Assembly (NCBI RefSeq): GCF_034314085.1
Contig: NZ_JAVIWI010000001.1
Coordinates: 1,426,001-1,490,000, forward strand
DNA: 64,000 nt
Direction of reading: 5' to 3'
Source: Undibacterium sp. 5I1
Lineage (GTDB): Bacteria > Pseudomonadota > Gammaproteobacteria > Burkholderiales > Burkholderiaceae_D
Below the pieces are notes generated by a model that searched no databases, was not told the origin of the DNA, and was given only the letters and a program-made list of their open reading frames with translations. Below, in pieces: positions 17,053 to 27,483 of the stretch; within the stretch, counting starts at the first letter, position 1, and each line of letters starts with the position of its first letter. Made by a program: the position numbers and the translations under genes.

Positions 17053-17711
17053 GGCTGATCAAGCACGATGTAGCCAACGCCACGAACATTTTTTATAAAA
17101 TCAACCCCTAGCTTTTTTCTGAGATGATGAATGTAAACTTCAACAGTGTTACTTTCAACTTCTTCCATCCAGCCATACAGTTTTTCTTCTAATCGTGATT
17201 TGGAAACTACTTGTCCCGGTGGATCCATGAGAGCTTGTAATAAGGCGAATTCGCGGGAAGACAATTGCAGAGGCTCACCGTTCAAAGTTGTCGTATGACT
17301 TGCGGGATTTAACCTAACCCCTCGGCAATAAATAGTAGGCTGAGGGCGTCCTGCGTTCCGTCGCAATATTGCCCGAATACGGGCAAATAGCTCATCTAGA
17401 TTAAATGGTTTAATCAAATAATCATCAGCACCGATGTCTAAACCTAAAATACGTTCAGCTGTAGTATCCCGCGCAGTTAGAATCAGTACAGGAGTAGCTC
17501 CGCCTTGCTTACGGTAATCTTTAAGTACTTCCAAGCCTGCTTTTTTCGGCAAGCCCAGATCCAGTAGGACAACGTCATATACGTCATTCGATAGCGCCAT
17601 TGATGCACTCACACCATCGCGCACCCAGTCAACAGCATAATGTTCAGCTCTTAGACCTTCCTCAACACTTTCTCCAATCATCCTGTCGTCTTCTATTAAT
17701 AGCACGCGCAC
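17049..17711 (-). CDS. OmpR-family response regulator, QseB/PmrA-like (TCS2)
   Basis: 220 aa, same length as the TCS1 regulator. Acidic pair at 8-9, phospho-acceptor D51 (VVLLDLGLP), K101 (YLIKPF), winged helix ending EVYIHHLRKKL and RGVGYIV. PmrA/QseB-type regulators bind direct repeats of YTTAAG spaced by five bases; two such boxes lie in the divergent region just upstream (17763-17835). Autoregulation and control of the efflux operon are therefore likely. Confidence 0.94.
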   Translation of the reverse strand: MRVLLIEDDRMIGESVEEGLRAEHYAVDWVRDGVSASMALSNDVYDVVLLDLGLPKKAGLEVLKDYRKQGGATPVLILTARDTTAERILGLDIGADDYLIKPFNLDELFARIRAILRRNAGRPQPTIYCRGVRLNPASHTTTLNGEPLQLSSREFALLQALMDPPGQVVSKSRLEEKLYGWMEEVESNTVEVYIHHLRKKLGVDFIKNVRGVGYIVLDQP

Positions 17712-17762
17712 CTAGATTCCCTTTTAGATAAAAATTGTGTTGCCGATTGTAGTGCAGCGAGT

Positions 17763-17835
17763 CTTAAAAGCTACTTAACATGAACACAAACAGTATTAGT
17801 AAGAATATTGTTGGATGGCTTAAGGATTATTTAAG
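17763..17835. promoter_or_regulatory. Two PmrA/QseB-type direct-repeat boxes
   Basis: Box 1 is CTTAAA-N5-CTTAAC (17763-17779). Box 2 is CTTAAG-N5-TTTAAG (17819-17835). The half-site and five-base spacing agree with the known PmrA/QseB operator pattern. Both lie between the TCS2 regulator start (17711) and the outer-membrane lipoprotein start (17930), so one set could serve both promoters. Confidence 0.65.
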
Positions 17836-17929
17836 AATTCAGAAATTATGATGTAGTTACTTAAATTAGTTCTCAGCGCTGTTTTATAACTAAATATCTA
17901 TTTTCCTAGTCTTATATAGAACAAACCTC

Positions 17930-19291
17930 ATGCGAAGATATTACGTGGCCTTACTGTGCAGCTTACTAACTGCTTGCGCAACTTATCAACCAATGCCACT
18001 TGCCAAAGATTTTTCGACACAAGAGTACCCATCTCATTTAACTACGAATTTCAAGTCATTGCCAGTTGCTGAGCAGCGAACACATCCGTTTCAGTCGGCA
18101 GAGCGCTTAAGTATGACGGATGTGGCGATTATCGCTGTATTGAATAATTCGGATCTGAAGATAGGACGAGACGACGCTGGTATCGTGCAAGCACAAGCTT
18201 TCGCCGCAGGATTATTGCCAGATCCTCAGTTAGCCTTGAGTGGCGATTTATCAAACTCCGCTGGACCAGGTTCGACTAAAGCATTTAGTTATGGCCTTAG
18301 TTTTGATATCAGTGCCTTGATTACTCGATCATCGATATTGTCTGCGGCTCAAGCCGAAGTAAGAAAAACAGATCTTAATCTTCTATGGCAAGAGTGGCAG
18401 GTCGTGTCGCAGGCTCGACTACTTTATGTCAAATTAGTACAGGGACAAAAATCAAAAGAAATCCTTCAATACAATCAAGCACTATTTTCTGATCGTTATG
18501 AACGAACGAACATGGCGTTAAGTCGAGGACTTTTAATCAGTGACATGGTCACTCCCAACTTAACTGCACTTGAGGATGTACAGAAACAAGTAAATGATTT
18601 AGAGCGGCAGACGAATCAATACCGACACGAATTAAATACATTATTAGGATTAAAACCAGAGACGATTGTTGTTCTGCAGGATACAGTATCACTACCGGAT
18701 TTAGACGAAAAAGCGATTCTTATAGCGCTAGATAAAGTCACTGAAAGGCGCCCTGATCTGATGGCGTTAGAAGCAGGTTACCACGCGCAAGATCAGCGCT
18801 ACCGTGCTGCGATAATTGCTCAGTTCCCCTCATTAAATCTCGGGTTGACTCGCGCACGAGACTCTAGTGGCATTTATTCAAATGGTGTCGGGCTCACTTT
18901 ATCGTTACCGATTTTGAACCGGAATCGAGGCGTCATTGCTATTGAAAAAGCGACACGGCAAAAGCTGTATGACGAATATCAGCAACGTCTGGATATTACT
19001 AATAACGATGTTCATAAAATTCTGGATGATCAACAAATTAATGAACGGCAGTTACAACAAGTAAAGATAGGGGTAGCGCAGCTTTCCGTCGCATCTAAAA
19101 ATTCGGAGATTGCATTACAGCATAAAAATATCGATTCCCTTAGTTATGCAAATGTTCATGCGGCTTTACTAGCAAAACAACTTGAGGAAATTAATCTTCA
19201 GGAAAATATTCTCGAACAAAGAGTTGCGTTGCAGACCTTAATTGGCGGCGACCTGCCTTTCACAACCTCTCTAAAAAGCAAGCACCCATGA
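17930..19291 (+). CDS. TolC-like outer-membrane efflux lipoprotein
   Basis: 453 aa. Lipoprotein signal with lipobox LTAC, lipidated cysteine C16. Two OEP (TolC) repeats with long helical heptads form the channel; the ERRPDLMALEAGYHAQDQRY segment is typical of the start of the second repeat. First gene of the efflux operon; its stop overlaps the adaptor start by four bases. Together with the next two genes it forms a tripartite pump spanning both membranes. Regulated most likely by TCS2 through the boxes at 17763-17835. Confidence 0.88.
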   Translation: MRRYYVALLCSLLTACATYQPMPLAKDFSTQEYPSHLTTNFKSLPVAEQRTHPFQSAERLSMTDVAIIAVLNNSDLKIGRDDAGIVQAQAFAAGLLPDPQLALSGDLSNSAGPGSTKAFSYGLSFDISALITRSSILSAAQAEVRKTDLNLLWQEWQVVSQARLLYVKLVQGQKSKEILQYNQALFSDRYERTNMALSRGLLISDMVTPNLTALEDVQKQVNDLERQTNQYRHELNTLLGLKPETIVVLQDTVSLPDLDEKAILIALDKVTERRPDLMALEAGYHAQDQRYRAAIIAQFPSLNLGLTRARDSSGIYSNGVGLTLSLPILNRNRGVIAIEKATRQKLYDEYQQRLDITNNDVHKILDDQQINERQLQQVKIGVAQLSVASKNSEIALQHKNIDSLSYANVHAALLAKQLEEINLQENILEQRVALQTLIGGDLPFTTSLKSKHP

Positions 19292-20367
19292 GACCAAAAA
19301 TTCTATTTTCCGGCTTGATTGCGGGCGTTGCGGTAATAATTACATTGGCCTTATTTAAACTCAATGGTAACGCGCAGAAGACGGCAGAAGTTGCCGATAA
19401 GGTCGAGGAGGCTCCCAGTGTTTTAGTCAGAACACAAATAGTGAATCAACAATCCTTAGACCGCACATTGACTACGTTCGGGGAGGTTGTTACAGGAAAA
19501 GTGAGCACTATCAACGTCCCACAAGCAGGACAAGTTAGCCAAATACTGGTGATCGTTGGTCAGCAAGTACGTCAGGGTGAAACACTTGCGATTTTGTCGA
19601 CGGACCCAAATGCTCAAGCGTCATATGCGCAGGCGTTAACTTCAGCAAAATTTGCTGCTAATGAACTTCGAAGAATAGAGGATTTAGCTTCACTTCAACT
19701 GGCTACGCAATCTCAGTTGGATACGGCGAAAAAACAGTTAGATGATGCCGAGTCCAATTTTCTGACACAAAAAAAATTAGGGGGCAATGTCACAAATTTA
19801 AAAATACCAGCCCCATTTGACGGGGTTATAGTGAACCTAATAGTAGCTCAAGGAGAGCGCATTCCTGCAGGAGGTGGGATATTACAGCTCGGGCGCACAG
19901 ATACTTTAAGAATTCAATTAGGGATTGAACCTGCGCAAAGCCGTTTGATCAGATCGGGTATGTCGGTGAACGTTACTTCTGTCCAAGACGTGTCGAAAAT
20001 TTCTACCGTAAAAATAGGTGATGTACAAAATCTGGTTGATTCAAAAACCCAATTAGTTAACGCTTTTGCCGATTTACCCGCAAAAGTAAATTCAGCTCTC
20101 ATTCCAGGCATGCGTGTACAAGGAATAATTCATATCGGGAACAATCTTGTATGGGAAATCCCAAGACAAGCCGTATTGAGTGACGACAAAGGCGCCTATC
20201 TTTTTCAGATTTCAGACAGAAAAGCACATCGTGTCCCTGTGACAAAAGTGATTGAAACTTCCAATACTTATGGCGTCAACGGAAATCTAAATCCTTCAAT
20301 TCCAGTAGTTGTGCTGGGCAATTACGAATTACAAGATGGAATGTCGGTTCGTGAGGTTGGGCGATGA
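19288..20367 (+). CDS. RND efflux periplasmic adaptor (membrane fusion protein)
   Basis: 359 aa with an N-terminal membrane segment (about 5-25). Next is the barrel-sandwich/lipoyl half (GQVSQILVIVGQQVRQGETL), a helical hairpin (about 100-145), the second lipoyl half (KIPAPFDGVIVNLIVAQGE), then beta-barrel and membrane-proximal domains. It joins the permease to the outer-membrane channel. Translationally coupled on both sides by ATGA overlaps. No His- or Met-rich metal-binding tail, so a metal substrate is not indicated by this subunit. Confidence 0.9.
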   Translation: MRPKILFSGLIAGVAVIITLALFKLNGNAQKTAEVADKVEEAPSVLVRTQIVNQQSLDRTLTTFGEVVTGKVSTINVPQAGQVSQILVIVGQQVRQGETLAILSTDPNAQASYAQALTSAKFAANELRRIEDLASLQLATQSQLDTAKKQLDDAESNFLTQKKLGGNVTNLKIPAPFDGVIVNLIVAQGERIPAGGGILQLGRTDTLRIQLGIEPAQSRLIRSGMSVNVTSVQDVSKISTVKIGDVQNLVDSKTQLVNAFADLPAKVNSALIPGMRVQGIIHIGNNLVWEIPRQAVLSDDKGAYLFQISDRKAHRVPVTKVIETSNTYGVNGNLNPSIPVVVLGNYELQDGMSVREVGR

Positions 20368-23300
20368 GCGCAATTACCTGGACACAATCCCATCGTCGGT
20401 CGATACTATTTTTATTACTAATACTCGCTCTTGCGGGCGTTATTGCAGCATTAAAACTGCCAGTATCTTTATTTCCAACCGTCGATTTTCCAAGAGTTGT
20501 TGTAGCACTAGATGCGGGAGATCAACCAGCAGAGCAGATGGAAATGTTAGTAACCCGACCTGTTGAAGAGGCTGTACGACGTGTACCCGGCGTACGCAAT
20601 GTTCGTTCTACGACTAGTCGAGGATCTGCAGAAATTTCGGTCAATTTTGATTGGGGAAGAGATATGGCTTCCTCTGCTTTGCAGATCAATGCTGCCATTG
20701 CGCAAATATCCGTGCAATTACCCCAAGGCACACTCGTATCGACGCGGCAAATGGATCCTACCGTTTTCCCCATCATTGCCTATAGTTTGACGACAAACAG
20801 CCTTACGTCTACCCAATTACGCGATCTTGCAGAATACGATCTCAGACCCTTGTTATCGAGTATTGATGGTGTTTCACGGGTACAGGTTTTAGGCGGTAGT
20901 GTTGAGGAATATAGGGTAACTATCGATCCGATAAAACTAAAATCGGTTGATTTGACGTTTGACGATGTTTCTAAAATGCTCGCTAGTACCAATGTCATCA
21001 GTGCGGTAGGACGTTTAGAAGATCACTATAAATTATATTTGGCTATTGCTAATAGCCGATTTGAAAACATTGAGCAAATTCGACATAGCATTATAAAAAA
21101 TCAATCGAATGGGATAGTGCATCTAAGTGACATTGCAACGATTGAGCAATCAACTGTTCCCGGATGGACACGTGTGACTGCTGATGGAAAAAATGCCGTC
21201 TTATTTTCTGTTTATCAGCAACCTGGCAGTAATAGCGTGCAGATTGCAGCAGACGTCAAAAAAAAGCTTAATGAATTCCAAGCGCAGTTACCCGCCGGAA
21301 TAAAAATATCGAACTGGTACGACCAGAGCCAATTGGTATTGGCCTCTGCATCTAGCGTACGCGATGCGGTATTAATCGGGGTGGCATTATCCGCACTGGT
21401 TTTACTTTTCTTTCTGCGCAACATCAAAGTAATGTTGATCGCTATCGTAGTTGTTCCAGCCGTTTTATCAACTACCGTTGTCTTATTCTATGTATTAGGG
21501 ATGAGTTTCAACATTATGACTTTAGGTGGAATGGCCGCGGCAGTGGGTCTAATCATCGATGACGCAATTGTCATGATCGAACATATCATCCGTAGATTAC
21601 AAGACAATAATAGCAAGATGCATGAGCGGGTCATGGCCGCCGCTTTGGAGTTTATTCGGCCACTAGCTGGCTCTAGCGCATCCACACTAATTATTTTTGT
21701 TCCGTTGGCTTTTTTGACTGGTGTCACCGGGGCTTTTTTTAAGGCACTGTCGTTGACGATGGCTGCGGCTCTGTTTATTTCGTTCCTAGTCACATGGTTG
21801 GCGGTCCCGCTACTTGCCGATAAATTCTTAAACTCAAAGGATGCCGACCACAAAGTTGAAACGCACTTGATTCGTTGGATGCATACTAGATATGAAAAGC
21901 TTTTACATACTCTTCTTACTCGACCAATCCTGATTTTGTTTGGTGTTCTACCTTTGGCTTTATTAGGTTGGATTGCTTTTCAACATGTTGGATCGGGCTT
22001 TATGCCATCCATGGACGAAGGTGGTTTTGTACTTGATTATCAAAGTGCTCCCGGAACTGCATTGACAGAAACAGATCGTTTGCTAGTCCAGGTTGAAGAA
22101 ATTGTCAGAGCAACCCCAGATGTAGAAACTTATTCCAGACGTACCGGTACGGGTCTTGGCGGTGGTTTGAGTGAGGCTAATCAAGGCGATTTTTTCGTAC
22201 GTCTGAAGCCTTTTCCACGTCGTCCGGTAGAGGAAGTGATGGACGATATACGTACCAAAGTAGAGCATCAGGTTCCTGGGCTAAAGATTGAAATGGCTCA
22301 GTTAATGGAAGATTTAATCGGAGATCTGACCGCTGTACCTCAGCCAATTGAAATTAAGTTATTTTTAGCCAGTCCGAATCAATCAGGAGTAATTGCCGCC
22401 AGAGTTGCTGATGCCATCTCAAAAATTCAAGGTGTTGTGGATGTGAAAAACGGTATCAATCCCGCGGGTGATGCACTTGAAATACATATCGATCAAGTCA
22501 AGGCCGCAGTCGAGGGAATGGATATTGATACCGTGACAAAAAGTATAGACACAGCATTAAACGGTAATGTTGCAACCCAGGTAGCCAATAGCATAAAAAC
22601 CATTGGCGTTCGTGTTTGGGTTCCTAAGTCGATAAGAAATACTGACACCGATTTGAGGAGTCTGTTGGTCAGAGCACCAGATGGACATATGTTTCCATTA
22701 AGTCGGGTAGCTAGCATCATTGCTGTCACAGGCCAACCTCAGATCGCACGTGAAAATCTGAAACGAATGATCGCTGTCACCGGACGGATTAGTGGCAGAG
22801 ATCTTGGTTCGGTTATTGCAGACGTAAAAGTAGTGATGGCTCAAAAAAATCTACTTCCACAAGGTAGCTACTATCAATTAGGTGGGCTATATGAGCAACA
22901 GCAAATTGCTTTCCAGGGATTACTTTCGGTTTTTGCTGCGGCAAGTACCTTAGTCTTTCTATTACTTTTGTTTATATATGAAAGTTTCCGTCTGGCGATT
23001 GCTATTTTGTTGACTGCTTTGCTCGCGGTATCGACGGTATTTATTGGTCTTTGGATTACCCATACAGAATTGAATATTTCCGCGATGATGGGTATGACAA
23101 TGATTATCGGAATGGTGACCGAAGTCGCCATTTTCTATTTTTCTGAACAACAAGATCTAATTACGCAAGAAGATCTGCTCGCTTCAATGATACATGCAGG
23201 TATTAACCGCATGCGCCCGATCGCGATGACGACGATCGCAGCGATTTTGACTTTACTTCCATTGGCGTTTGCGATCGGACAGGGATCAGAGATGCAACAG

Positions 23301-23405
23301 CCTTTAGCCATCGCCATTATTTCAGGCCTTATTTTTCAATTGCCACTAGTGTTATTGGTTATGCCAGTGGTGTTTTATACGATGCGTGACAAACACGCGC
23401 CCTAA
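20364..23405 (+). CDS. RND efflux permease, AcrB-like
   Basis: 1013 aa with the twofold RND layout: helix at 15-33, large porter domain, helices about 330-480, second porter domain and helices about 830-1005. The proton-relay helix reads GLIIDDAIVMIE with D399-D400, the Asp-Asp pair of drug-type (HAE) pumps rather than the Asp-Glu pattern of many heavy-metal (CzcA) pumps. Exports amphiphilic compounds by proton antiport. The third gene of the operon is followed at 18 bases by a beta-propeller gene. Substrate unknown. Confidence 0.92.
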   Translation: MSAITWTQSHRRSILFLLLILALAGVIAALKLPVSLFPTVDFPRVVVALDAGDQPAEQMEMLVTRPVEEAVRRVPGVRNVRSTTSRGSAEISVNFDWGRDMASSALQINAAIAQISVQLPQGTLVSTRQMDPTVFPIIAYSLTTNSLTSTQLRDLAEYDLRPLLSSIDGVSRVQVLGGSVEEYRVTIDPIKLKSVDLTFDDVSKMLASTNVISAVGRLEDHYKLYLAIANSRFENIEQIRHSIIKNQSNGIVHLSDIATIEQSTVPGWTRVTADGKNAVLFSVYQQPGSNSVQIAADVKKKLNEFQAQLPAGIKISNWYDQSQLVLASASSVRDAVLIGVALSALVLLFFLRNIKVMLIAIVVVPAVLSTTVVLFYVLGMSFNIMTLGGMAAAVGLIIDDAIVMIEHIIRRLQDNNSKMHERVMAAALEFIRPLAGSSASTLIIFVPLAFLTGVTGAFFKALSLTMAAALFISFLVTWLAVPLLADKFLNSKDADHKVETHLIRWMHTRYEKLLHTLLTRPILILFGVLPLALLGWIAFQHVGSGFMPSMDEGGFVLDYQSAPGTALTETDRLLVQVEEIVRATPDVETYSRRTGTGLGGGLSEANQGDFFVRLKPFPRRPVEEVMDDIRTKVEHQVPGLKIEMAQLMEDLIGDLTAVPQPIEIKLFLASPNQSGVIAARVADAISKIQGVVDVKNGINPAGDALEIHIDQVKAAVEGMDIDTVTKSIDTALNGNVATQVANSIKTIGVRVWVPKSIRNTDTDLRSLLVRAPDGHMFPLSRVASIIAVTGQPQIARENLKRMIAVTGRISGRDLGSVIADVKVVMAQKNLLPQGSYYQLGGLYEQQQIAFQGLLSVFAAASTLVFLLLLFIYESFRLAIAILLTALLAVSTVFIGLWITHTELNISAMMGMTMIIGMVTEVAIFYFSEQQDLITQEDLLASMIHAGINRMRPIAMTTIAAILTLLPLAFAIGQGSEMQQPLAIAIISGLIFQLPLVLLVMPVVFYTMRDKHAP

Positions 23406-23423
23406 CTTTAAAAGGAAATCGAA

Positions 23424-24476
23424 ATGCTTACTATGACTAAAAAAAATACGATGGTATCGACCGCATTTGTACTGCTTTCAATAGTTACTGCTGCAGTTTT
23501 TATAGCACCTGCTATGGCGACTGATTTGAACTATCGTGTAACCAATATGCAGCATTTGGATGGTGATATTAAATGGGATTATTTAACATTTGACGCTGAT
23601 CACCAAAGACTATTTATTACTAGAGGAGATCACGTTGATGTATTTGATCTGGGTACAAAGACTGTTACAGCAACGATCCCGAATACGAACGGTGTTCATG
23701 GTGTAGCGTTAGCGCCTGCGTTAAATAAAGGATTCACTAGTAATGGGAAAGATAATTCGGTAACTATTTTTGATTTATCCTCACTCAAAATAGTAGGCAC
23801 CGTTTCAGTAGGAAAAAAGCCAGATGCAATTATTTTTGATTCTTTTAGTCAGCGTGTATTTGTCGCAAATGGTGAGTCAATGAATTTAACTGTGATTGAC
23901 GCCGTATCCCAAAAAATACTTGGCACTATTATGCTGGAAGGTAAACCAGAATTTACAGCTGTTGACGGTAAAGGAAAATTGTTTGTTAATGTTGAGGATA
24001 AAAATCAATTAGTCTCGATTGATACTCAAAAAATGAATGTTTTGAAAAAGATTGATTTGTCTTCTGTCTGCGATGAACCCGCTGGACTATCTATCGATAT
24101 GCAGCATGGAATGCTGTTCGCCGGCTGCCACAATCAAAAGATGGCTATCGTTGATGGGCAAACTGGAAAAATTATAGGTTCTCCTACTATTGGTAAGGGA
24201 AGTGACGCTACTGTTTATGATCAGGAACGTCAGCTTGCATTTAGCTCTAATGGCGATGGAACCTTAACAGTTGTTGGTGTCGACGCAAAAAATACTTATG
24301 TCACTAAGCAGACTGTAAAGACGATGGTGACTGCAAGAACAATGGCACTCGATACCGTATCGCACAATATTTACCTTGTTGCAGCAGAGTTAGACGTACC
24401 GGCTAAGGCTTCAGAAAATCAGCGTCCAAAATTGAAGCCTGAATCATTTACGCTAATCACCGTTTCTTCCAACTAA
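23424..24476 (+). CDS. YncE-like periplasmic beta-propeller protein (RND-linked)
   Basis: 350 aa. Signal peptide (cleavage near APAMA-TD), then repeated propeller blades with VFDL, VTIFDL and VTVIDA strand motifs and the GVHGVALAPALNKGFTSNGK region typical of YncE proteins. E. coli YncE is a periplasmic protein associated with the TonB receptor YncD. This copy closes the RND operon (ribosome site AAAGGAAA, 18-base gap). Its paralogue at 24584 is beside a TonB receptor. Possible role: binding the pump's substrate in the periplasm; that is inference. Confidence 0.82.
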   Translation: MLTMTKKNTMVSTAFVLLSIVTAAVFIAPAMATDLNYRVTNMQHLDGDIKWDYLTFDADHQRLFITRGDHVDVFDLGTKTVTATIPNTNGVHGVALAPALNKGFTSNGKDNSVTIFDLSSLKIVGTVSVGKKPDAIIFDSFSQRVFVANGESMNLTVIDAVSQKILGTIMLEGKPEFTAVDGKGKLFVNVEDKNQLVSIDTQKMNVLKKIDLSSVCDEPAGLSIDMQHGMLFAGCHNQKMAIVDGQTGKIIGSPTIGKGSDATVYDQERQLAFSSNGDGTLTVVGVDAKNTYVTKQTVKTMVTARTMALDTVSHNIYLVAAELDVPAKASENQRPKLKPESFTLITVSSN

Positions 24477-24503
24477 ATTTGTAATAGATTGACTTTGGAT
24501 GTG

Positions 24504-24534
24504 AAGATATTTGACTGCTAAAGTCAAATATCTT
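24504..24534. terminator. Hairpin between the two convergent yncE-like genes
   Basis: A perfect 13-bp inverted repeat (AAGATATTTGACT and its complement) around a 5-base loop, located between the stop codons of two convergent genes. The U-tract is weak (CTTCCTAT), so termination efficiency is uncertain. Confidence 0.7.
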
Positions 24535-24583
24535 CCTATAATTCAGATCCAAAAAATACTTTTCCGTACTTAAGATATGCCCT

Positions 24584-25579
24584 CTATTTATTACCGACTG
24601 AGAGCACTAAAAATTGCTTGTCCACCACTGTCGGTAAATAAATGACTTTAGTTTTCTTGTCCATTGCCATAGTCTTTGCACCTTGAGCAGTGACTACATT
24701 GTCCAGTACTTTGTAGTGATCACTGTCCAACTGTTTAATGACCGTTAAAGATCCCCCTCCATCGCCGTTAGAAGAGAAAATCGTTGCAGTTTCCTGATCG
24801 TAGATGACTGCATCTGGATGCTCGCCAATAGTAACCTCTGCAATTACTTTTCCATTTTTTGCATCGGTAACTATCATTGCTTTATTTTGGCAAACTGAAA
24901 ATAAGCGATCATTCGGAATGTCGATTGCTAAACCAGTAGGTTCGTCACAATTTTTTAAGTGCCAGCTGGAGATCAGTTTATTCGTAGCGACATCAATCGC
25001 ATTGAGTTGGGATTTATCTTCAATATTAAAAAAAATCTTACCTGCGTTATTACTAACTGCGAACTCAGGTCTGCCGTTAGTGGGAATGCTTGCGATAACT
25101 TTCATACTGGTGCCGTCAATCACTGTCACATTGGCAGTTTTTCCATTAAATACGAATAATTTTTTGGAATTAGGTTCGTACAATATGGCATCAGGATTAA
25201 CGCCGTCGACTTTAATCTCTTGCTTTACCTTCAGCGTGTCTAAATCAAATACCGTTACCGAATTTGTCTTGCCATTGCTGGTAAAACCTAATTTCAGATC
25301 CTCTGCAAATGCTACGCCATGAACTCCCATCGTGCTCGGAATCTGATCAATTAGTTTTCCGCTTGGTAATTCAAACACTTCAACCCGGTCACCTCTGGTA
25401 ACAAACAGGCGGTGCCGGACTGGGTCAATATCCGTATAGTCCCATTTACTTACAGAACCTAAGGACCATTTTTGTAACACTGCGAAGTTTTTTTCAGCAG
25501 AATAAGATGGTTGTTGTATTAAGCAAATCGTCGCGATTATTCCGGTGCAGATAGCACTCTTTTTTGGTCGAAAGTTCAT
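24584..25579 (-). CDS. YncE-like periplasmic beta-propeller protein (TonB-receptor-linked)
   Basis: 331 aa with signal peptide (cleavage near PSYSA-EK). Shares the WDY, RLFVTRGDRVEVFEL, GVHGVAF and GFTSNGKTNSVTVFDL blocks with the protein at 23424, so the two are clear paralogues pointing at each other. It lies 15 bases downstream of the truncated TonB receptor gene on the same strand, so the two formed an operon resembling the yncD/yncE association. With the receptor promoter removed by IS21, expression now depends on another promoter. Confidence 0.82.
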   Translation of the reverse strand: MNFRPKKSAICTGIIATICLIQQPSYSAEKNFAVLQKWSLGSVSKWDYTDIDPVRHRLFVTRGDRVEVFELPSGKLIDQIPSTMGVHGVAFAEDLKLGFTSNGKTNSVTVFDLDTLKVKQEIKVDGVNPDAILYEPNSKKLFVFNGKTANVTVIDGTSMKVIASIPTNGRPEFAVSNNAGKIFFNIEDKSQLNAIDVATNKLISSWHLKNCDEPTGLAIDIPNDRLFSVCQNKAMIVTDAKNGKVIAEVTIGEHPDAVIYDQETATIFSSNGDGGGSLTVIKQLDSDHYKVLDNVVTAQGAKTMAMDKKTKVIYLPTVVDKQFLVLSVGNK

Positions 25580-25594
25580 ATATATTTCCTGTAC

Positions 25595-27483
25595 TTAGTA
25601 GTTAATATTTAAGCCAAGTTGATAAGTCGCGCCGTAAAATTCACGCTGAATGGTACGATTAGAGCTTGCCTCTACAAATTTCAATGGCGTGTTCGTCAAA
25701 TTTTTAGCATTAAAATAAATTGAGACATTGTCGTTAATATCGTAAGAGCTACCGAAGTCCACAGAAGTGCGTGGCTCAGAGAAAACGTCTGTCGCGCTGC
25801 TGCCACCTATTGCCCATAAATTACGTGAAACATAGTAAGCGCCTAAACGTAAATTAAACCCTTTTTTCTCATAAAAAATATTAGCGTTAGCAGTCTGCTT
25901 AGAGGTTGACGGCATACTCGAATATTCGCCTGGCCTGATTTCAAAGCGAGAATTTACATAGGTGTAGTTGGTGCCTACGCCAAGCCCACTCCATACATCG
26001 GGTAATTGCTTAAAGCGTTGTTCATAATTGAACTCCAATCCTGTCGCGCGTGATTTTCCAGTGTTGGCATAGGAATAGACGTGAGCAACTCCGACAAAGC
26101 CTGCAAATAATCCATTATTGGGGAAGGTTTGATTTGTCAGGTTATTCGCGATGTAATTACTAATTTCTTTGTCAAATATCCCAAGAGATAGGATTCCAGA
26201 GTTAGGCAAATACTGTTCTAAAGAGACGTCAAACGAATTTGCCGTGACTGGCTTTAGTGAGGGATTTCCTTGAGACACGGTATTCGCACTGGGATCGATA
26301 TTTAACGAGGCATTCACCTGATTGAAACCAGGTCTAGCGATAGTGGATGAGTACGCAGCGCGTAATAGCAACGATTTATTTAGTTCGATACGTGCTTGAA
26401 TGCTCGGGAAGAAATTTGTATAAGATTTGCTTTGGCTAACTGGAGAAATAAATGCATTGCCGTTTGCATCAACACCTTTAGCATTTGCATCATATGTTCC
26501 ACGAGTGCTTTCAAACCGTAAGCCCGTAATAATTCCTACGTTCCCCAAGGTCATTTGATATTGTCCATACGCGGCATAAACGTCCTCTTTATCTTTTTGA
26601 TACTGAAGCGCTGCATTCGTAAGGTTATCGTCACTGATGGTTTGTTTAGCTGCCAGCTGATTTTGTAGCAAATCAGGACTTAATTGTGGTCCATTTTGAT
26701 ATGCGCCATCATAAAAAGTAATTCCTGGGCCATATGAGGCGTTTGACATTGATATCGAGGGAATTCCGTTATAGGAGTAGGGTTGCCCCCTTACTTCACG
26801 TGTGCGTAATCTTGCACTTACACCTGTTTTTACACTTTCTGAGTCGAAGTTGCCCCATTTGACTGGTAGCTTTAAATTCCCTGCGACTGACCATTCTTTA
26901 TCTGAAATATTCTGTGTACTATTTTGAAATTTAACTAAATTGTAGTTCGCAGGATTAAGGTAGTCGGCGCCGTTTACTCCGAACGATGGAGTGTTTCCCG
27001 TGCCCAAATTATTGTAGCTAATGGTTGGTGGAGTGACCGTTGTCGAGCCAATAATGAATGGCGTTCCAGCAGCCGGAGTATAGTTAAAGTCAGAATTGTA
27101 ATCGTACTTTTTGTCGTACGAACCTTTAGTCATACCGATACGGTAATCGAGAATTTTTTCGTCAAATTGATTTTTACCGCCGAGCACAAAAACCTGATTA
27201 TTAATCGTTTCTTTTTCTTGCCGTAGTGTCTTATCGAATCCATTGACACTCAAGCCATCGATAAATCCTGTCGCCGTTTGAACCGGATTGCCATCAGGGG
27301 TAATGGTTAATCTTTGGCGCAACACAGTTTCTGTATAACCTGCATCAAAGGCTCTAACGTAGTAACTATTTTTTGCATCAGGTTGGTAGCCTAAATCTAT
27401 ACCCACGCCGTGGCGCTTACGATTGTATTGATACCAGCGCTGATCCCATCCTGCATAAGCAAGATGTGAATGAGTATTGTCAT
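25595..27483 (-). pseudogene. TonB-dependent receptor 3, N-terminus lost at IS21
   Basis: About 629 residues of beta-barrel remain, ending YQLGLNINY with a terminal aromatic. Barrel features include LLLRAAYSSTIARPGFNQVNA and LKPVTANSFDVSLE, a segment typical of TonB receptors. Signal peptide and plug are absent: the frame runs into the IS21 end at 27484, and the missing 5' part is not found on the other side of the IS. A GTG inside the IS end could start a product, but without plug or signal it would not work. Confidence 0.88.

Noticed and set aside
20364..23405. Heavy-metal (CzcA-type) RND pump
   Set aside because: The proton-relay helix has Asp-Asp and the adaptor lacks a metal-binding tail; drug-type pump preferred.
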